DNA from: Riptortus pedestris
Taxonomy: Eukaryota; Arthropoda; Insecta; Hemiptera; Alydidae
DNA: 64,000 bases
Assembly (NCBI GenBank): GCA_019009955.1
Contig: CM032230.1
Coordinates: forward strand, 103,123,501-103,187,500
Direction of reading: 5' to 3'
The position numbers and the translations under genes are program-made. The notes under the pieces are model-generated. The model worked only from the letters and a program-made list of their open reading frames with translations, searched no databases and was not told the DNA's origin. Each line of letters starts with the position of its first letter. Position 1 is the stretch's first letter. Positions 63,136-64,000 of the stretch are shown here, piece by piece.

Positions 63136-64000
63136 CATCATGTTCTAATTAGAGTCAAATTAAGCAAAAGACAAAACATCATAATGATACCATATACTAA
63201 AAAAATTCAATCAATGTAAGAAAATTACGTATAATATGGAATTGGAAAACTTGATATGCTGAAATCATTTTTCAAAACTAAAAAAAATGTTTTTCTTCAG
63301 ACCCTTAAAGAAAACTTGTATTAATATTTTGAGAGATTTTCAATAATTTAGTACAATAGAGGCAGCCAAAAAGCACTCTTTGAGTGCATGTAAATTAACA
63401 ATTTTAGAAGTTTTAAATGTACCTGAAGAATACTGAACAGATTTTCGATGATCTTTACAGTATTCACATTTTGATCACCAAATGGGAGTAGAGTTATGTA
63501 ATTGCCCCTGGAGAATTGTTACATATGCCAAGATTGTATAAAATCTGCTCAGCATATCCTAAAAATATTTCAACCAGTAATGACGAATAATACTTAAGTT
63601 CTGCTAACCTCTTAAGAGACAATTCTGAAATAGATATATTGACTTACTATAAGTGAGGATTCTTAAATTGCTATGCTTCACGCACTAATGACAACCTTTC
63701 ATTTATGTCATATGGTGGCCTCTATACATGTTTATGTTGGCCCAGAACTCACAATATAGTTTCTTTTAATATCTTAGAAATACATTTTTTGGTTATTGAA
63801 ATGGGGAAAATATTTATTACATTTTTGAGAAAAGTTTATTCTATTGATGATTTTTTCATTCTTCTTTTTAAGATTTTGAGATATTTTGGCAATTGTGTAA
63901 CTATTGATGAGGATTTCAATTTTGAAATTTCATTTATAATTATTTTTCTTAATATTTGTTTATTAATTTATTCAATTTATGGCCTAAGTGTATTCGTTTT

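Overview
The window is AT-rich DNA from an arthropod nuclear genome, most likely an insect. It has kilobase-scale introns with GT-AG (and one GC-AG) splice sites, many short non-autonomous transposons, tRNA-derived SINEs, an LTR family and microsatellites. There is no operon structure, Shine-Dalgarno pattern, rRNA or CRISPR array. Almost all long open reading frames are chance or repeat artefacts; the real coding signal lies in short exons.

Layout: (1) About 1-22 kb holds no recognisable host gene and is dominated by repeats. The main component is a family of about 0.57-1 kb elements whose architecture fits Helentron-associated elements (HINE/DINE-1-like): sub-terminal inverted repeats, a terminal hairpin and a central microsatellite. 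One copy is joined to a strictly periodic 25-bp minisatellite of about 25 units whose unit is a near-perfect hairpin. A piggyBac-like MITE sits inside another copy. Two fold-back elements have exact 11-bp target-site duplications. (2) 22,998-51,307 on the + strand carries the gene for an Ena/VASP protein (enabled, ena): nine exons, complete from codon 2 to the stop, lacking only the short first coding exon (presumably ATG-AC) and the promoter. The reading frame runs through EVH1, a linker, a polyproline segment with profilin- and G-actin-binding features, the F-actin-binding motif and the C-terminal tetramerisation coiled coil. One exon is a 105-nt frame-neutral cassette with a GC donor. A further exon-like segment has exactly the phases of exon 5 and could be a mutually exclusive alternative. 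Introns hold a mariner transposase relic, a hAT relic, several MITEs and SINEs. (3) 51.3-59 kb holds the ena 3' UTR, a solo LTR with a 4-bp duplication, and a related LTR split by a 0.9-kb piggyBac-like insertion. (4) From 59,370 two phase-compatible + strand exons suggest a second, unidentified protein-coding gene continuing out of the window.

Ena/VASP proteins are actin polymerases: EVH1 docks on proline-rich partners, the proline-rich part recruits profilin-actin, EVH2 binds G- and F-actin, and the coiled coil makes tetramers. No functional link between ena and the downstream gene can be inferred.
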